From the IMG/VR virus record IMGVR_UViG_3300042731_007306, positions 1 to 22,300 of that record: a stretch of 22,300 nucleotides of DNA; one strand, written 5' to 3'. This DNA is from a virus. Position numbers and translations under genes: made by a program. Positions within the stretch are counted from its first letter, which is position 1, and every line of letters begins with the position of its first letter. The notes beneath the pieces are model-generated. The model saw only the letters and a list, made by a program, of their open reading frames with translations, made no database searches and was not told the origin of the DNA. Below are positions 11,520-18,973 of this stretch, piece by piece.

Positions 11520-12253
11520 AGAGATTGATGTTGGTGTTAGCATTGATCGGGTGCAAGGCGTTCGGCATTGCGAGCGAGGGCTACGTGCTCACCGTGATAC
11601 ATGATGACAGGCCGGTGCGCGAATTCGTCGAGGATAGTGAACGACGGGCGGCATTGCCCTTCGGATCCGAGTACAAGCTGCGTCTGGCGAATAACCATAA
11701 ACGGCGGGCTACCGCGGAGGTGCTGATAGACGGGGCGCCAGTATCGAAGCTGGGGAACATCGTGATCCCCGCAGAGGGCAACGTCACGCTGGAGCGGTTT
11801 CTGGACGCATCACTGACAGAGGGGAAGCGATTCAAGTTTGTGACGTTGGAGCATCCTGATGTGGATAATCCCGGTCGGGAAGAGAACGGGCTGGTCGAAG
11901 TGCGATTCCGGCTGGAGAAGGAACGGGGACAAGCCATCTATTATATCGTTCCCCCCAGACATGAAGATCTGCCACGGCATGAGCCTTGGCGATACTGGCA
12001 ACCCTGTACGAATTTACTGCTGAATTCTGACATCGGGACTCGCCTGGATTCCTCCACTGACTTTTCTGCGGATTCATACGTGAGCCAAGTAGGAACCGCG
12101 AATTGTTCGGCTACATTGCCCGGCGCGACGGTCGAGGGCGGCATCTCTGATCAACGATTCAGCCGGATCGCGCTGGAGGAGGAAGAGACCGTTGTTATCT
12201 TGAAGTTGCGGCTGAAAGGGATTCCGAAAGCCGAATTGAGTGTGGTGCAATGA
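11516..12253 (+). CDS. Exported or lipoprotein-type protein, 245 aa
   Basis: Begins MKRLMLVLALIGCKAFG: a short hydrophobic leader with LIGC resembling a lipobox (C13). The region after it has a beta-sandwich-like pattern seen in proteins of phages and large DNA viruses (NNHKRRATAEVLIDGAPV, LERFLDASLTEGKRFKFV, then NGLVEVRF) with unknown function. The C-terminal ~80 residues (from about WRYWQPCTN) look like a separate part. The ATG overlaps the previous stop (ATGA) with GAGGAGG 7 nt upstream. It could be a surface or virion-associated protein. Confidence 0.6.
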   Translation: MKRLMLVLALIGCKAFGIASEGYVLTVIHDDRPVREFVEDSERRAALPFGSEYKLRLANNHKRRATAEVLIDGAPVSKLGNIVIPAEGNVTLERFLDASLTEGKRFKFVTLEHPDVDNPGREENGLVEVRFRLEKERGQAIYYIVPPRHEDLPRHEPWRYWQPCTNLLLNSDIGTRLDSSTDFSADSYVSQVGTANCSATLPGATVEGGISDQRFSRIALEEEETVVILKLRLKGIPKAELSVVQ

Positions 12254-12267
12254 TCGGGAGGTGCATG

Positions 12268-12759
12268 ATGCGGAAAGTGACAATGATTCTAATCGTGGGC
12301 ATATTGCTGGCTGGCTGTTCCACGATGCGCGATGAGGCGGGCGGCTACCGATGGCGATGGCCATGGGAAAAGAAGCCCGAACCGGAAGTGGTCGAGCCCG
12401 ACCCTTGGCGCCCCAGTTCCGGTAGCAGGACGTTTCTGTGGAAACCCATTCGCGAGAATGCGAATGCCCTGATCGTCCTTCTGCCCTACACGTACGCTGT
12501 GGTCGATATTGACCGAGTTGAGATCTGGTCCCAGAACAACATGCTGGAACGCGCCTATGAAATCACCGGCGAGGAAGGTGTGAATGGGAACCATGCGCAT
12601 TGCCGATTCCGGCAATCCGGCGCGGCATATGGCGACAATTTGGCGGTACGCGTGTACATGGAGGCCGGCAACATGGCCGCCTGGCATGTGCCGCAGGGTG
12701 CCGAACGCTACGAGAACGACAGGGGTCCCGATTTGGTGGCTACGGCCGTTGGGCGATAA
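12268..12759 (+). CDS. Lipoprotein paralogue B, 163 aa
   Basis: Classic lipobox LLAGC (C17) after a short basic N-terminus (MRKVTMILIVGILLAG). The mature core repeats blocks of the gene at 10284: FLWKP, LIVLLPY, DIDRVEI, EEGVNGN, HCR, AYG and a Y-x-E pattern. The start at 12268 is chosen because it leaves 6 nt after GGGAGG and gives exactly the same length (163 aa) as the paralogue; ATGs at 12250 and 12265 are less well spaced. A duplication that is now diverged at about half of the positions. Probably membrane-anchored; role unknown. Confidence 0.75.
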   Translation: MRKVTMILIVGILLAGCSTMRDEAGGYRWRWPWEKKPEPEVVEPDPWRPSSGSRTFLWKPIRENANALIVLLPYTYAVVDIDRVEIWSQNNMLERAYEITGEEGVNGNHAHCRFRQSGAAYGDNLAVRVYMEAGNMAAWHVPQGAERYENDRGPDLVATAVGR

Positions 12760-12771
12760 GGAGGACATATC

Positions 12772-12903
12772 ATGCCATGGAAGGTGATAGGCAACAAGAT
12801 CTACAAGAAGAAGGGCGGCAAATGGATACTGCATCAGACATGCAAGAGTGAAAAGAACGCCCACATCGCCCTCGGCATCATCAAACGCAATACCAAGGAG
12901 TAA
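12772..12903 (+). CDS. Small basic protein, 43 aa
   Basis: A gene below the usual length cut. The ATG at 12772 has AAGGAGG (12758-12764) 7 nt upstream. The sequence (MPWKVIGNKIYKKKGGKWIL, then CKSEKNAHIALGII) follows the pattern of tiny conserved phage proteins found beside head genes. It lies 12 bp after lipoprotein B. It is likely a real coupled gene; no function is known. Confidence 0.65.
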   Translation: MPWKVIGNKIYKKKGGKWILHQTCKSEKNAHIALGIIKRNTKE

Positions 12904-12921
12904 CACTGGGAGGAGAATTCA

Positions 12922-13212
12922 GTGAAATTCGTTATCCCGACGGCAATTATTATCATCGTCGTGATCGGAGCCTTGTACGCAAGTCTCGATTTGTGGAAAC
13001 GGTATCAGGGTATGATCTACGAGGACATCCTGAACCACGAAATCATGCTGGAGGAGGAAAAACAGGAACTACTCGAAATTGCTTGGAAAGAGAAGGGTGA
13101 TAGCCGGGCGACGTTCACGTGGCGCGGAGTGCCGATGGAATTCGGTATCCGTGCTGATCATGTGGTTGTGGCACGACCAATCGGGTCGGAATGGAATGGA
13201 GGTGCGGAGTGA
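12922..13212 (+). CDS. Small inner-membrane protein, 96 aa
   Basis: GTG start with GGGAGGAG upstream. Residues 5-22 (IPTAIIIIVVIGALYASL) form one membrane span near the N-terminus, followed by a charged helical region (LEEEKQELLEIAWKEKG) and a short soluble tail. The topology resembles small phage membrane proteins such as spanin-like or antiholin-like factors, but no specific motif is seen. The end overlaps the next gene by 4 bp. Confidence 0.65.
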   Translation: MKFVIPTAIIIIVVIGALYASLDLWKRYQGMIYEDILNHEIMLEEEKQELLEIAWKEKGDSRATFTWRGVPMEFGIRADHVVVARPIGSEWNGGAE

Positions 13213-13580
13213 AGACTGTGCTGACGTGGTTGATGGTCGCGATACTGGCGTTTGTGGTGCTCACAGGGGTGTTGCTGGTGGGGTATGGCATGGTATCCCG
13301 CGGGATGGTGGTGCATGCCGAGAAGGGCCTGGCTGAGAGTTCCAAGGCTCCTCACGTATGCCCGGAACACGGGCCGGTGTATACGACGCAATTCTCCTAT
13401 GGCGACACAGAACGCGGGATCTCGATTGCGGAGAACTACTGCCCGCTGTGCTGGCGCGAGTTGATGAAGAAGGCTGGTGCTGGCCCCCTCGAGACACGTC
13501 GTATTCCGCAGGATCAGCAGCCGCATGTGATCGTCAAGGAGATCCCTCTACCGGCACCTGAGCCCGCTCCCCCGAAATGA
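13209..13580 (+). CDS. Membrane protein with CxxH and CxxC motifs, 123 aa
   Basis: GTG start (GTGA overlap) with GGAGG upstream. A membrane span (about residues 5-28) is followed by a soluble part holding CPEH (C51/H54) and CPLC (C78/C81), a likely metal site, and a proline-rich C-terminus. This is the last gene of the rightward operon before the gap at 13581. It could belong to the cell-envelope or lysis-related module, which is speculation. Confidence 0.6.
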   Translation: MKTVLTWLMVAILAFVVLTGVLLVGYGMVSRGMVVHAEKGLAESSKAPHVCPEHGPVYTTQFSYGDTERGISIAENYCPLCWRELMKKAGAGPLETRRIPQDQQPHVIVKEIPLPAPEPAPPK

Positions 13581-13669
13581 CTTGATCAACACTGGCGCGG
13601 GCGGTGACTCGGTGCTGGTATTATGCGCGGTCACTCTACCATCAAGGTTCCGGCCCGCGTCCGCGCGGG
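13581..13669 (+). promoter_or_regulatory. Leader with nested inverted repeats and a TCCG-loop hairpin
   Basis: CTTGAT (13581-13586) faces ATCAAG (13641-13646), and GTGAC (13603-13607) faces GTCAC (13630-13634) inside it. Immediately after, CCCGCG-TCCG-CGCGGG (13654-13669) is a perfect 6-bp hairpin with a tetraloop. There is no T-run after it, so this is not a standard terminator. The block occupies most of the 173-bp gap before the packaging module and may form an RNA switch, attenuator or processing site. Confidence 0.4.
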
Positions 13670-13753
13670 TGGGGACATCTTAGCAAATGAGGCGCATAGA
13701 CAGTGTCTTCGACCCCCGCGCTGGTCTCAATCGCGCAAACGGCAGGAGGTAAT

Positions 13754-14161
13754 ATGATCGCCAAGAAGGACGACGGCAAGGAGAATCCCTACGCTATCAA
13801 GACATCCGAAGTGCTCCAACGCATTGATATCGGCGCCATTGCCACGGCCGTGATCGGGAATGTCTACCGCCGCGGGGATGCCCCGCTCCGCCTCTTTGGG
13901 CTCTGCCCGCTCTGCGAGAAGGATGAAATCATTGTCATCTGGCCGAAACAGATCGCCGTATGTCCAGGATGCCAATTCGCCGGGAACGCTATCCAACTAC
14001 TCCAAGCCATCTTCAAGTGCAACCTGGTGACGGCCCTGGAGCACATCTCCAATATCGTGTTCTTCAATGTCCCATTTTCCAAGGACACCATCGTCGAAGC
14101 CTCCAACATGCCGCCTATCGAGATGAAGAAGACCCCCAATGCCGGAAATCCACACGCGTGA
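13754..14161 (+). CDS. CHC2-like zinc-ribbon protein upstream of the terminase, 135 aa
   Basis: Contains CPLC (C51/C54) and CPGC (C70/C73) with the spacing and context of the DnaG primase CHC2 zinc ribbon: GLCPLCEKDE, then a short strand, then CPGCQFAGNAIQLLQ, followed by a helix. In primases this domain binds DNA; no catalytic primase part is present here. AGGAGG precedes the ATG. The 3' end overlaps the large terminase gene by 23 bp, so the two are probably translated together. A packaging-related DNA-binding role is inferred from position; a terminase-accessory or small-subunit role is possible. Confidence 0.65.
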   Translation: MIAKKDDGKENPYAIKTSEVLQRIDIGAIATAVIGNVYRRGDAPLRLFGLCPLCEKDEIIVIWPKQIAVCPGCQFAGNAIQLLQAIFKCNLVTALEHISNIVFFNVPFSKDTIVEASNMPPIEMKKTPNAGNPHA

Positions 14162-15647
14162 CTACAATCCCGTCCCTACGGGCAAGCGGTTTCATGCCTC
14201 GCCGGCCTTCATCCGGGGCGTGATGGGCCCGGTTGGCAGCGGCAAGAGCGTGATGTGCGCCATGGAGGTCTTCGCCCGCTCGATCGCTCAGAAGCCCCAT
14301 AACGGCGTCCGCCGTACCCGCTGGGCCATTGTCCGTAACACCCGCTCCGAGCTTGAGTCGACGACCATCAAGACCTGGCAGGAATGGATTCCCGAAGAGA
14401 TCTGCTCTTTCAAATGGAGCCCCCACATCGTCGCAAGCCTCAAATTCCCTCTCGATGACGGCACCAAAGTGAGTGGGGAGCTCCATTTCCTCGGTCTGGA
14501 CAAGGAGAAGGACGTCCGGCATCTCCGGTCCCTTGAGTTGACTGGTGTCTGGCTGAATGAAGCATCCGAGATCCCCGAGGGCGTCTTCATCATGGCCAAT
14601 GTCCGTACCAGCCGCTATCCGTCCAAGGATCAGGGCGGGCCCACCTGGGCCGGCATCATCATGGACACCAACCCGCCCACAGAGGGCACCTGGTACCACA
14701 TTCTGGCCGAGGAACGGAAACCCGAGAACTGTGCCTTCTTCCGCCAACCCCCTGCATTGCTGCCAATTCCGAAGAAAAGTGCCAGTGCACCCCAGGAATA
14801 CATCCCAAATCAGGGTCAAGGCACCTATCCCCATGCCGAAAACGTCGAAAATCACACTGATGGCTGGAATTACTGGCTTCGCAGCATCGGCGTGGCCAGC
14901 GAAGAATGGATCCGGGTCTTCATCCTGGGCGAATACGGCAGTTCGATGGCCGGCAAGAAGGTCTACCAGGACTTCTATGAGAGCCGTCACGTGGCTTCTG
15001 GGCCCCTGCAAGTGCACCGGGGCATGAAACTCTTCTGTGGATGGGATTTCGGCGTCAGAGACACCGCTGTGGTCTTCTGTCAGCTCACTCCGCAAGGCCA
15101 GCTACGCGTGATTGATGAGCTTTGGGGCGAGGATGTCTATCTGCCGCAGTTCATCCGCAACACATTCACCCCCTACTACCAGCAGAAGTATTTCGGCATC
15201 CCGACAGTCCATGTCTGTGATCCGGCCGCGCGTCAACGGTCGCCAACGGCCACCGATACCTGCATTCAGGTCATGGAAAACCACGGGATCAACATCGAAC
15301 TGGCCCCAGACAACCGTTTCATCCCCAGACGCGATGCAGTGGAGCTTTTTCTGACATCCAGCATTATTGAGGGGCAGCCCGCCTTCCTGCTGTCGCCAAA
15401 TTGCCGGCTATTGCGGGCCGGATTCCGCGGTGCCTACCATTATCGTGCCGTGCGCACGTCAACAGGCCAGGCATACCGTGATGAGCCCGAGAAGACCAAG
15501 GAAAGCCATCCACATGACGCCCTGCAGTACGTCGCGCTGATGCTCCGCCACACGAATCCAGTCACCAGCGCCCCGTTCAACCCCCTAATCAGCCAGCAAG
15601 AAAAGCCTATCCAACTCCGCAAGCCCAAAGCGTCCGGCTGGACCTGA
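14139..15647 (+). CDS. terL: Terminase large subunit (packaging ATPase and nuclease)
   Basis: Walker A GPVGSGKS (30-37), Walker B GVWLNEAS (136-143), coupling motif DTNPP (176-180), and the RNase H-like nuclease acidic set D303 (GWDFG), D361 (CDPAA) and D460 (HPHDAL), in the order of phage large terminases. The enzyme threads DNA into the prohead and cuts it at the end of packaging. Length 502 aa is normal. The start at 14139 lies inside the preceding gene and has only a weak ribosome site; coupling to the overlapping upstream gene may explain this. The portal follows after a 158-bp control region, the normal order in head modules. Confidence 0.92.
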   Translation: MPEIHTRDYNPVPTGKRFHASPAFIRGVMGPVGSGKSVMCAMEVFARSIAQKPHNGVRRTRWAIVRNTRSELESTTIKTWQEWIPEEICSFKWSPHIVASLKFPLDDGTKVSGELHFLGLDKEKDVRHLRSLELTGVWLNEASEIPEGVFIMANVRTSRYPSKDQGGPTWAGIIMDTNPPTEGTWYHILAEERKPENCAFFRQPPALLPIPKKSASAPQEYIPNQGQGTYPHAENVENHTDGWNYWLRSIGVASEEWIRVFILGEYGSSMAGKKVYQDFYESRHVASGPLQVHRGMKLFCGWDFGVRDTAVVFCQLTPQGQLRVIDELWGEDVYLPQFIRNTFTPYYQQKYFGIPTVHVCDPAARQRSPTATDTCIQVMENHGINIELAPDNRFIPRRDAVELFLTSSIIEGQPAFLLSPNCRLLRAGFRGAYHYRAVRTSTGQAYRDEPEKTKESHPHDALQYVALMLRHTNPVTSAPFNPLISQQEKPIQLRKPKASGWT

Positions 15648-15661
15648 GACAGCCTGTCACG

Positions 15662-15685
15662 CAGTGTGCGGATTTCCGCACACTG
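15662..15685. promoter_or_regulatory. Operator-like palindrome, site 1
   Basis: CAGTGTGCGGA (15662-15672) is followed by TT and by TCCGCACACTG (15675-15685): a perfect 11-bp inverted repeat. It is the most symmetric of three copies in this gap and lies 45 bp upstream of the -35 box at 15730, just after the large terminase stop. Confidence 0.7.
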
Positions 15686-15693
15686 ACCTCTGT

Positions 15694-15717
15694 AAGTGTG
15701 TGGTTTCCCGCACACTT
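15694..15717. promoter_or_regulatory. Operator-like palindrome, site 2
   Basis: AAGTGTGTGG (15694-15703), a 4-nt centre TTTC, then CCGCACACTT (15708-15717): the same motif with one mismatch between the arms. Its centre is 32 bp from that of site 1, close to three helical turns, and it ends 12 bp before the -35 box. Confidence 0.65.
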
Positions 15718-15729
15718 TCTTTTCACCCC

Positions 15730-15758
15730 TTGACAAAATGGCGCATCCGTGGTATATC
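15730..15758 (+). promoter_or_regulatory. Sigma70-like promoter of the portal gene
   Basis: TTGACA (15730-15735, six of six), a 17-nt spacer and TATATC (15753-15758, four of six). The predicted start near 15765 gives a leader of about 40 nt before the portal ATG at 15806. Operator sites 1 and 2 lie upstream and site 3 lies across the start region, consistent with negative control from site 3 or combined control by one dimer or several. Confidence 0.65.
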
Positions 15759-15768
15759 TATCCCCGAA

Positions 15769-15788
15769 ATGTGCGGAAATCCGCACAC
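15769..15788. promoter_or_regulatory. Operator-like palindrome, site 3
   Basis: ATGTGCGG (15769-15776), centre AAAT, then CCGCACAC (15781-15788). Its centre is 73 bp from that of site 2, about seven helical turns, so all three sites would face the same side of the DNA. It begins 4 bp after the expected start of transcription, where a bound protein would block elongation or opening. Confidence 0.65.
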
Positions 15789-15805
15789 TCTCCCTTTTCC
15801 CGCGC

Positions 15806-18800
15806 ATGCACGAAACTTACACTCCGACTCCGAATGTTTCGACGGGGGCTGCGGTCGGCGCAACCGGCCTGATGCGTATCGCTAGCCCCGGCCAAGTTAC
15901 CGAGGCTGAAAAGGCTGCAGCACGGGCCGAAGAAGAACAGCAGACCCCCGTAATTGAGACTCTCGCCTCCTACATCCACGAATGCTTCGATACCAACCAG
16001 AAGTTCCGCCGAAATACGGGCATCGAAGATGCCATGATCGAGGCTCTGGAGCAGCGGAATGGAACCTACAGTACCGCCAAGCTCGCGGATATCCGTGAAC
16101 AGGGTGGCTCTGAGGTTTTTTTGACTCTCACCGAAGTGAAGTGCCGCCATGCAGAGGCATGGTGCATGGATATCCTGGCCCCGACCATCGACAAGCCGTG
16201 GAAATTGGCTCCCACCCCGGATCCCGAGCTCCCCCCAGGCACCGAAGAGGCCATTGTTGAGCGGAGCTTGGCTGAATGGCGCCAGCGGCTCAGTACCGGC
16301 GGTATGCTGCCCCAGGAGGTCTATGAGCTGGCTTCCCGGCTGCGAGACGACATCGATGATGAGATGCAGCGAGAGGCCACCCGCCGGGCCGAGAACATGG
16401 ACCGGAAGATCTACGACCAGATGGCCGAGGGTGGCTGGCAGGCGGCGTTCGAGGACTTCGTCACCGATCTCGTGACTTATCCTTGCGCGATCATGAAAGG
16501 GCCGATCGTCCGCAACCGGCCCAAGAAGCGCTGGGTCCGCAACAAACAAGGCAAGCTGGTTCGCAAGATCCGTACCGAATTGACCCCCGAATACGAACGC
16601 GTCTCACCCTACGATCTCTACCCTTCTCCTGGCTCTACTACGGTCGAGGACGCCGTCAACCTGATTGAACGCCAGGAATACTCCCGATCGCAGCTCCTGG
16701 ATATGAAGGGCAATGAGGGCTATGACGACGACGCTATCGACCTGGTGCTCCTTGAGTACGGTGTGCAGGGGTTCCACCACAACACTGAGGTCGACGAAGC
16801 CCGCAGCGACGAAGAGGATACCGGCGAACGCCAGCACGAACGACAGGATTGGATTGAGGCACTCGAGTTCTGGGGCTCCGCCCAAGGCGGGCTCCTGATC
16901 GACAAGGGCATGACCGAGGATCCTGACGGCAACCCGATCGAGCCTCTCGCTGAGTATGAGATCAACGCCATCGTTGTGAACAACAGAGTCATCTACCTGC
17001 GCTTCAACGACGATGAGGCCAAAGAGTGCGTGTACTCCAAGACCGTCTACGCCAAGGTGCCTGGATCATTTTGGGGCAAGGGCGTCCCTCAACTCATGAA
17101 GCCCATCCAGGACATCATCAACGCCACCGTGCGCGCGATGTCCAACAACGAAGGCATTGCCTCGGGCCCCCAGATCATCATCAACGACCACAAGCGGGTA
17201 CACCCGTCGACGGACATCGTCAACCTTCACCCCTGGAAGGTCTGGTTGGGGCGGAACCCACAGCATGAACAAGGAGCCAAATTCGTTGACTTCTTCCAGC
17301 CTGACTCGAACGCGGCCGAGCTCATGGGCATCATGGAGACCTTCATCAAGATGGCCGACGATTTCTCGGGCATCCCGGCATATAGCTACGGGAGTGATCA
17401 AGTTGCTGGTGCGGGAAGGGCCTTGGCCGACTATGAGACCGTCATGACCCCCGACGGTCCAATCCCCATGGGCCGCTTGGAAATCGGCGACCTCGTGGCG
17501 AACAGTTATGGCGGCTTCTCAAGGGTTGAGGGCATCTATCCGCAGGGTGAGCGCGACATTTACCGCATGACATTCAGTAATGGCGAACGAGTTGACTGTG
17601 ACCTTGAGCACCGATGGTCTGTCAGCCGGAATGTGACTAAGCCAAAGCCGTTTTTCAAAACATACACTTTGCGAGAAATTCTGGAGAAGGGGCTATTCCA
17701 TCGCGTCAAAAAAGACAAGCATCATGCCGAGGATCGCGACCTTCCCAAATGGGCTGTCCCAAAACCGCAGGCGATAGATTTCCCTGAACGCGAACTCAAG
17801 ATTGACCCATATACGATGGGCGCACTTATTGGGGATGGTGATGCGGCGGCAAGACTTGCGAGCGCCGACCCAGAGATTTTTGAGCGCATCCCTTACGAAT
17901 TGGGCATGGTCGAGACCTTGCGAAATAATCGAGCCGTGCGCCGGACCGTGAAAGGCATTCGCTCTGAATATCGCAGTTATGGATTGGCATGTAAATCCAT
18001 TCACAAATTCATACCGTTCGATTACCTCCATACCTCGATGGGGGACCGCCTTGAACTTCTCCGCGGCCTCATGGACACGGACGGCTGTTGCGAGGGGCAG
18101 AAAGGGCAGACATTTTTTGATACGTCCTCTGAGCGCTTGCGCGATGACTTTATGTATTTAGTGAAATCGCTGGGCGCAACGGGCGTGAGTGTCTTCACTT
18201 ACGCGGCCGCTGCTGGAAACGTGCATGGCCAAGAGCTGTGGGGCAAACAGAAATACAGGGTTTTCTTCGATCTTGGCGACACGCCCGTTTTTCACCTTCA
18301 GCGCAAATTGCGAAACCGAGCGAAGCGGAAAAGGAAGCAGCGCAGGAATACCTACATTACCGGCGTTGAATATGTTGGTCGATGCAAAGCGACGTGCATC
18401 ACGGTTGATGCGAAAAACAGTTTGTTTCTGTGCGGCAATTTCATCCCCACCCACAACACCGCGTCAGGCCTTTCCATGCTGATGAACAGTGCCGCGCGTG
18501 GCATCCGTAAGGTGATCGCATCTATCGACCAGGAAGTCATCAAGCCGATCATCGAGCGGCAGTACGACTGGAACATGCAGTATCTCGACGATGAGTCGCT
18601 CAAGGGCGACGTAGAAGTCAAGACCGTTGGCGTCCTCGCCATGATCGTCAAGGAACAGATGATGGTGCGGCGCACGGAATTGTTGAATGCAACCAATAAC
18701 CCGTTGGATGCGGTTATAACGGGAGCGGAGGGAAGAGCAAATGTGTTGAGACAATGGGCAAAACAACTTGAGATGGAGCCGGACGAAGTCGTGCCTTGGA

Positions 18801-18934
18801 CCCCAGAACAGTTGAAGCTGCTCGACCAGGTCATGATGAAACAACGGCTCGCAATGGCGGCTGCGGCGACCCAGCCGGAAACTCCTCCGGCCCAAGGCGC
18901 TCAAGCCCCTTCTTCGCGCCCTGAAGCGGCGTAG
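15806..18934 (+). CDS. Portal protein (P22-like) interrupted by an in-frame intein
   Basis: The precursor is 1042 aa: N-extein 538 aa, intein 346 aa (17420-18457), C-extein 158 aa; splicing gives about 696 aa, close to P22-type portals. Portal features include the segment YERVSPYDLYPSPGS, the KVPGSFWGKGVPQLMKPIQ segment and a GAGR/TASGLSMLMNSAARGI motif, which is the highly conserved 'GRTASGLSML' region of this portal family and holds the intein. The portal forms the dodecameric ring through which DNA enters and leaves. The C-terminus is Ala/Pro/Gln-rich. The start at 15806 has no clear ribosome site; a GTG at 15749 is in frame but lies within the promoter. It directly follows the large terminase. 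Confidence 0.88.
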   Translation: MHETYTPTPNVSTGAAVGATGLMRIASPGQVTEAEKAAARAEEEQQTPVIETLASYIHECFDTNQKFRRNTGIEDAMIEALEQRNGTYSTAKLADIREQGGSEVFLTLTEVKCRHAEAWCMDILAPTIDKPWKLAPTPDPELPPGTEEAIVERSLAEWRQRLSTGGMLPQEVYELASRLRDDIDDEMQREATRRAENMDRKIYDQMAEGGWQAAFEDFVTDLVTYPCAIMKGPIVRNRPKKRWVRNKQGKLVRKIRTELTPEYERVSPYDLYPSPGSTTVEDAVNLIERQEYSRSQLLDMKGNEGYDDDAIDLVLLEYGVQGFHHNTEVDEARSDEEDTGERQHERQDWIEALEFWGSAQGGLLIDKGMTEDPDGNPIEPLAEYEINAIVVNNRVIYLRFNDDEAKECVYSKTVYAKVPGSFWGKGVPQLMKPIQDIINATVRAMSNNEGIASGPQIIINDHKRVHPSTDIVNLHPWKVWLGRNPQHEQGAKFVDFFQPDSNAAELMGIMETFIKMADDFSGIPAYSYGSDQVAGAGRALADYETVMTPDGPIPMGRLEIGDLVANSYGGFSRVEGIYPQGERDIYRMTFSNGERVDCDLEHRWSVSRNVTKPKPFFKTYTLREILEKGLFHRVKKDKHHAEDRDLPKWAVPKPQAIDFPERELKIDPYTMGALIGDGDAAARLASADPEIFERIPYELGMVETLRNNRAVRRTVKGIRSEYRSYGLACKSIHKFIPFDYLHTSMGDRLELLRGLMDTDGCCEGQKGQTFFDTSSERLRDDFMYLVKSLGATGVSVFTYAAAAGNVHGQELWGKQKYRVFFDLGDTPVFHLQRKLRNRAKRKRKQRRNTYITGVEYVGRCKATCITVDAKNSLFLCGNFIPTHNTASGLSMLMNSAARGIRKVIASIDQEVIKPIIERQYDWNMQYLDDESLKGDVEVKTVGVLAMIVKEQMMVRRTELLNATNNPLDAVITGAEGRANVLRQWAKQLEMEPDEVVPWTPEQLKLLDQVMMKQRLAMAAAATQPETPPAQGAQAPSSRPEAA
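17420..18457 (+). other. Ala-1 intein with LAGLIDADG homing endonuclease domain, inserted in the portal
   Basis: Starts ALADYETVMTPDG (block A, first residue Ala, like class 2 inteins such as KlbA), followed by MGRLEIGDLV. Block B is near H64 (CDLEHRWSV). Two endonuclease motifs, GALIGDGDA (134-142) and LLRGLMDTDG (213-222), have both acidic residues expected in an active LAGLIDADG enzyme. Block F is near 319-337 (EYVGRCKATCITVDAKNSLF) and block G is FIPTHN (341-346), followed by Thr as +1 extein residue. Codons look less GC-rich than the flanks, suggesting recent arrival. Extein join: GAGR plus TASG. Confidence 0.9.
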
Positions 18935-18973
18935 ACATAGGGAGAGACCATGACAAACGTAGGAGGCAGACAG

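Noticed and set aside
14985-14998. CACGTGG at about 14988 as a regulatory palindrome
   Set aside because: It is an isolated hexamer within the large terminase coding sequence without extended symmetry.
14115-15095. Long minus-strand open frame opposite the large terminase gene
   Set aside because: It runs antiparallel to a gene with clear Walker and nuclease motifs; it has no ribosome site and reads as the mirror of GC-rich codons.
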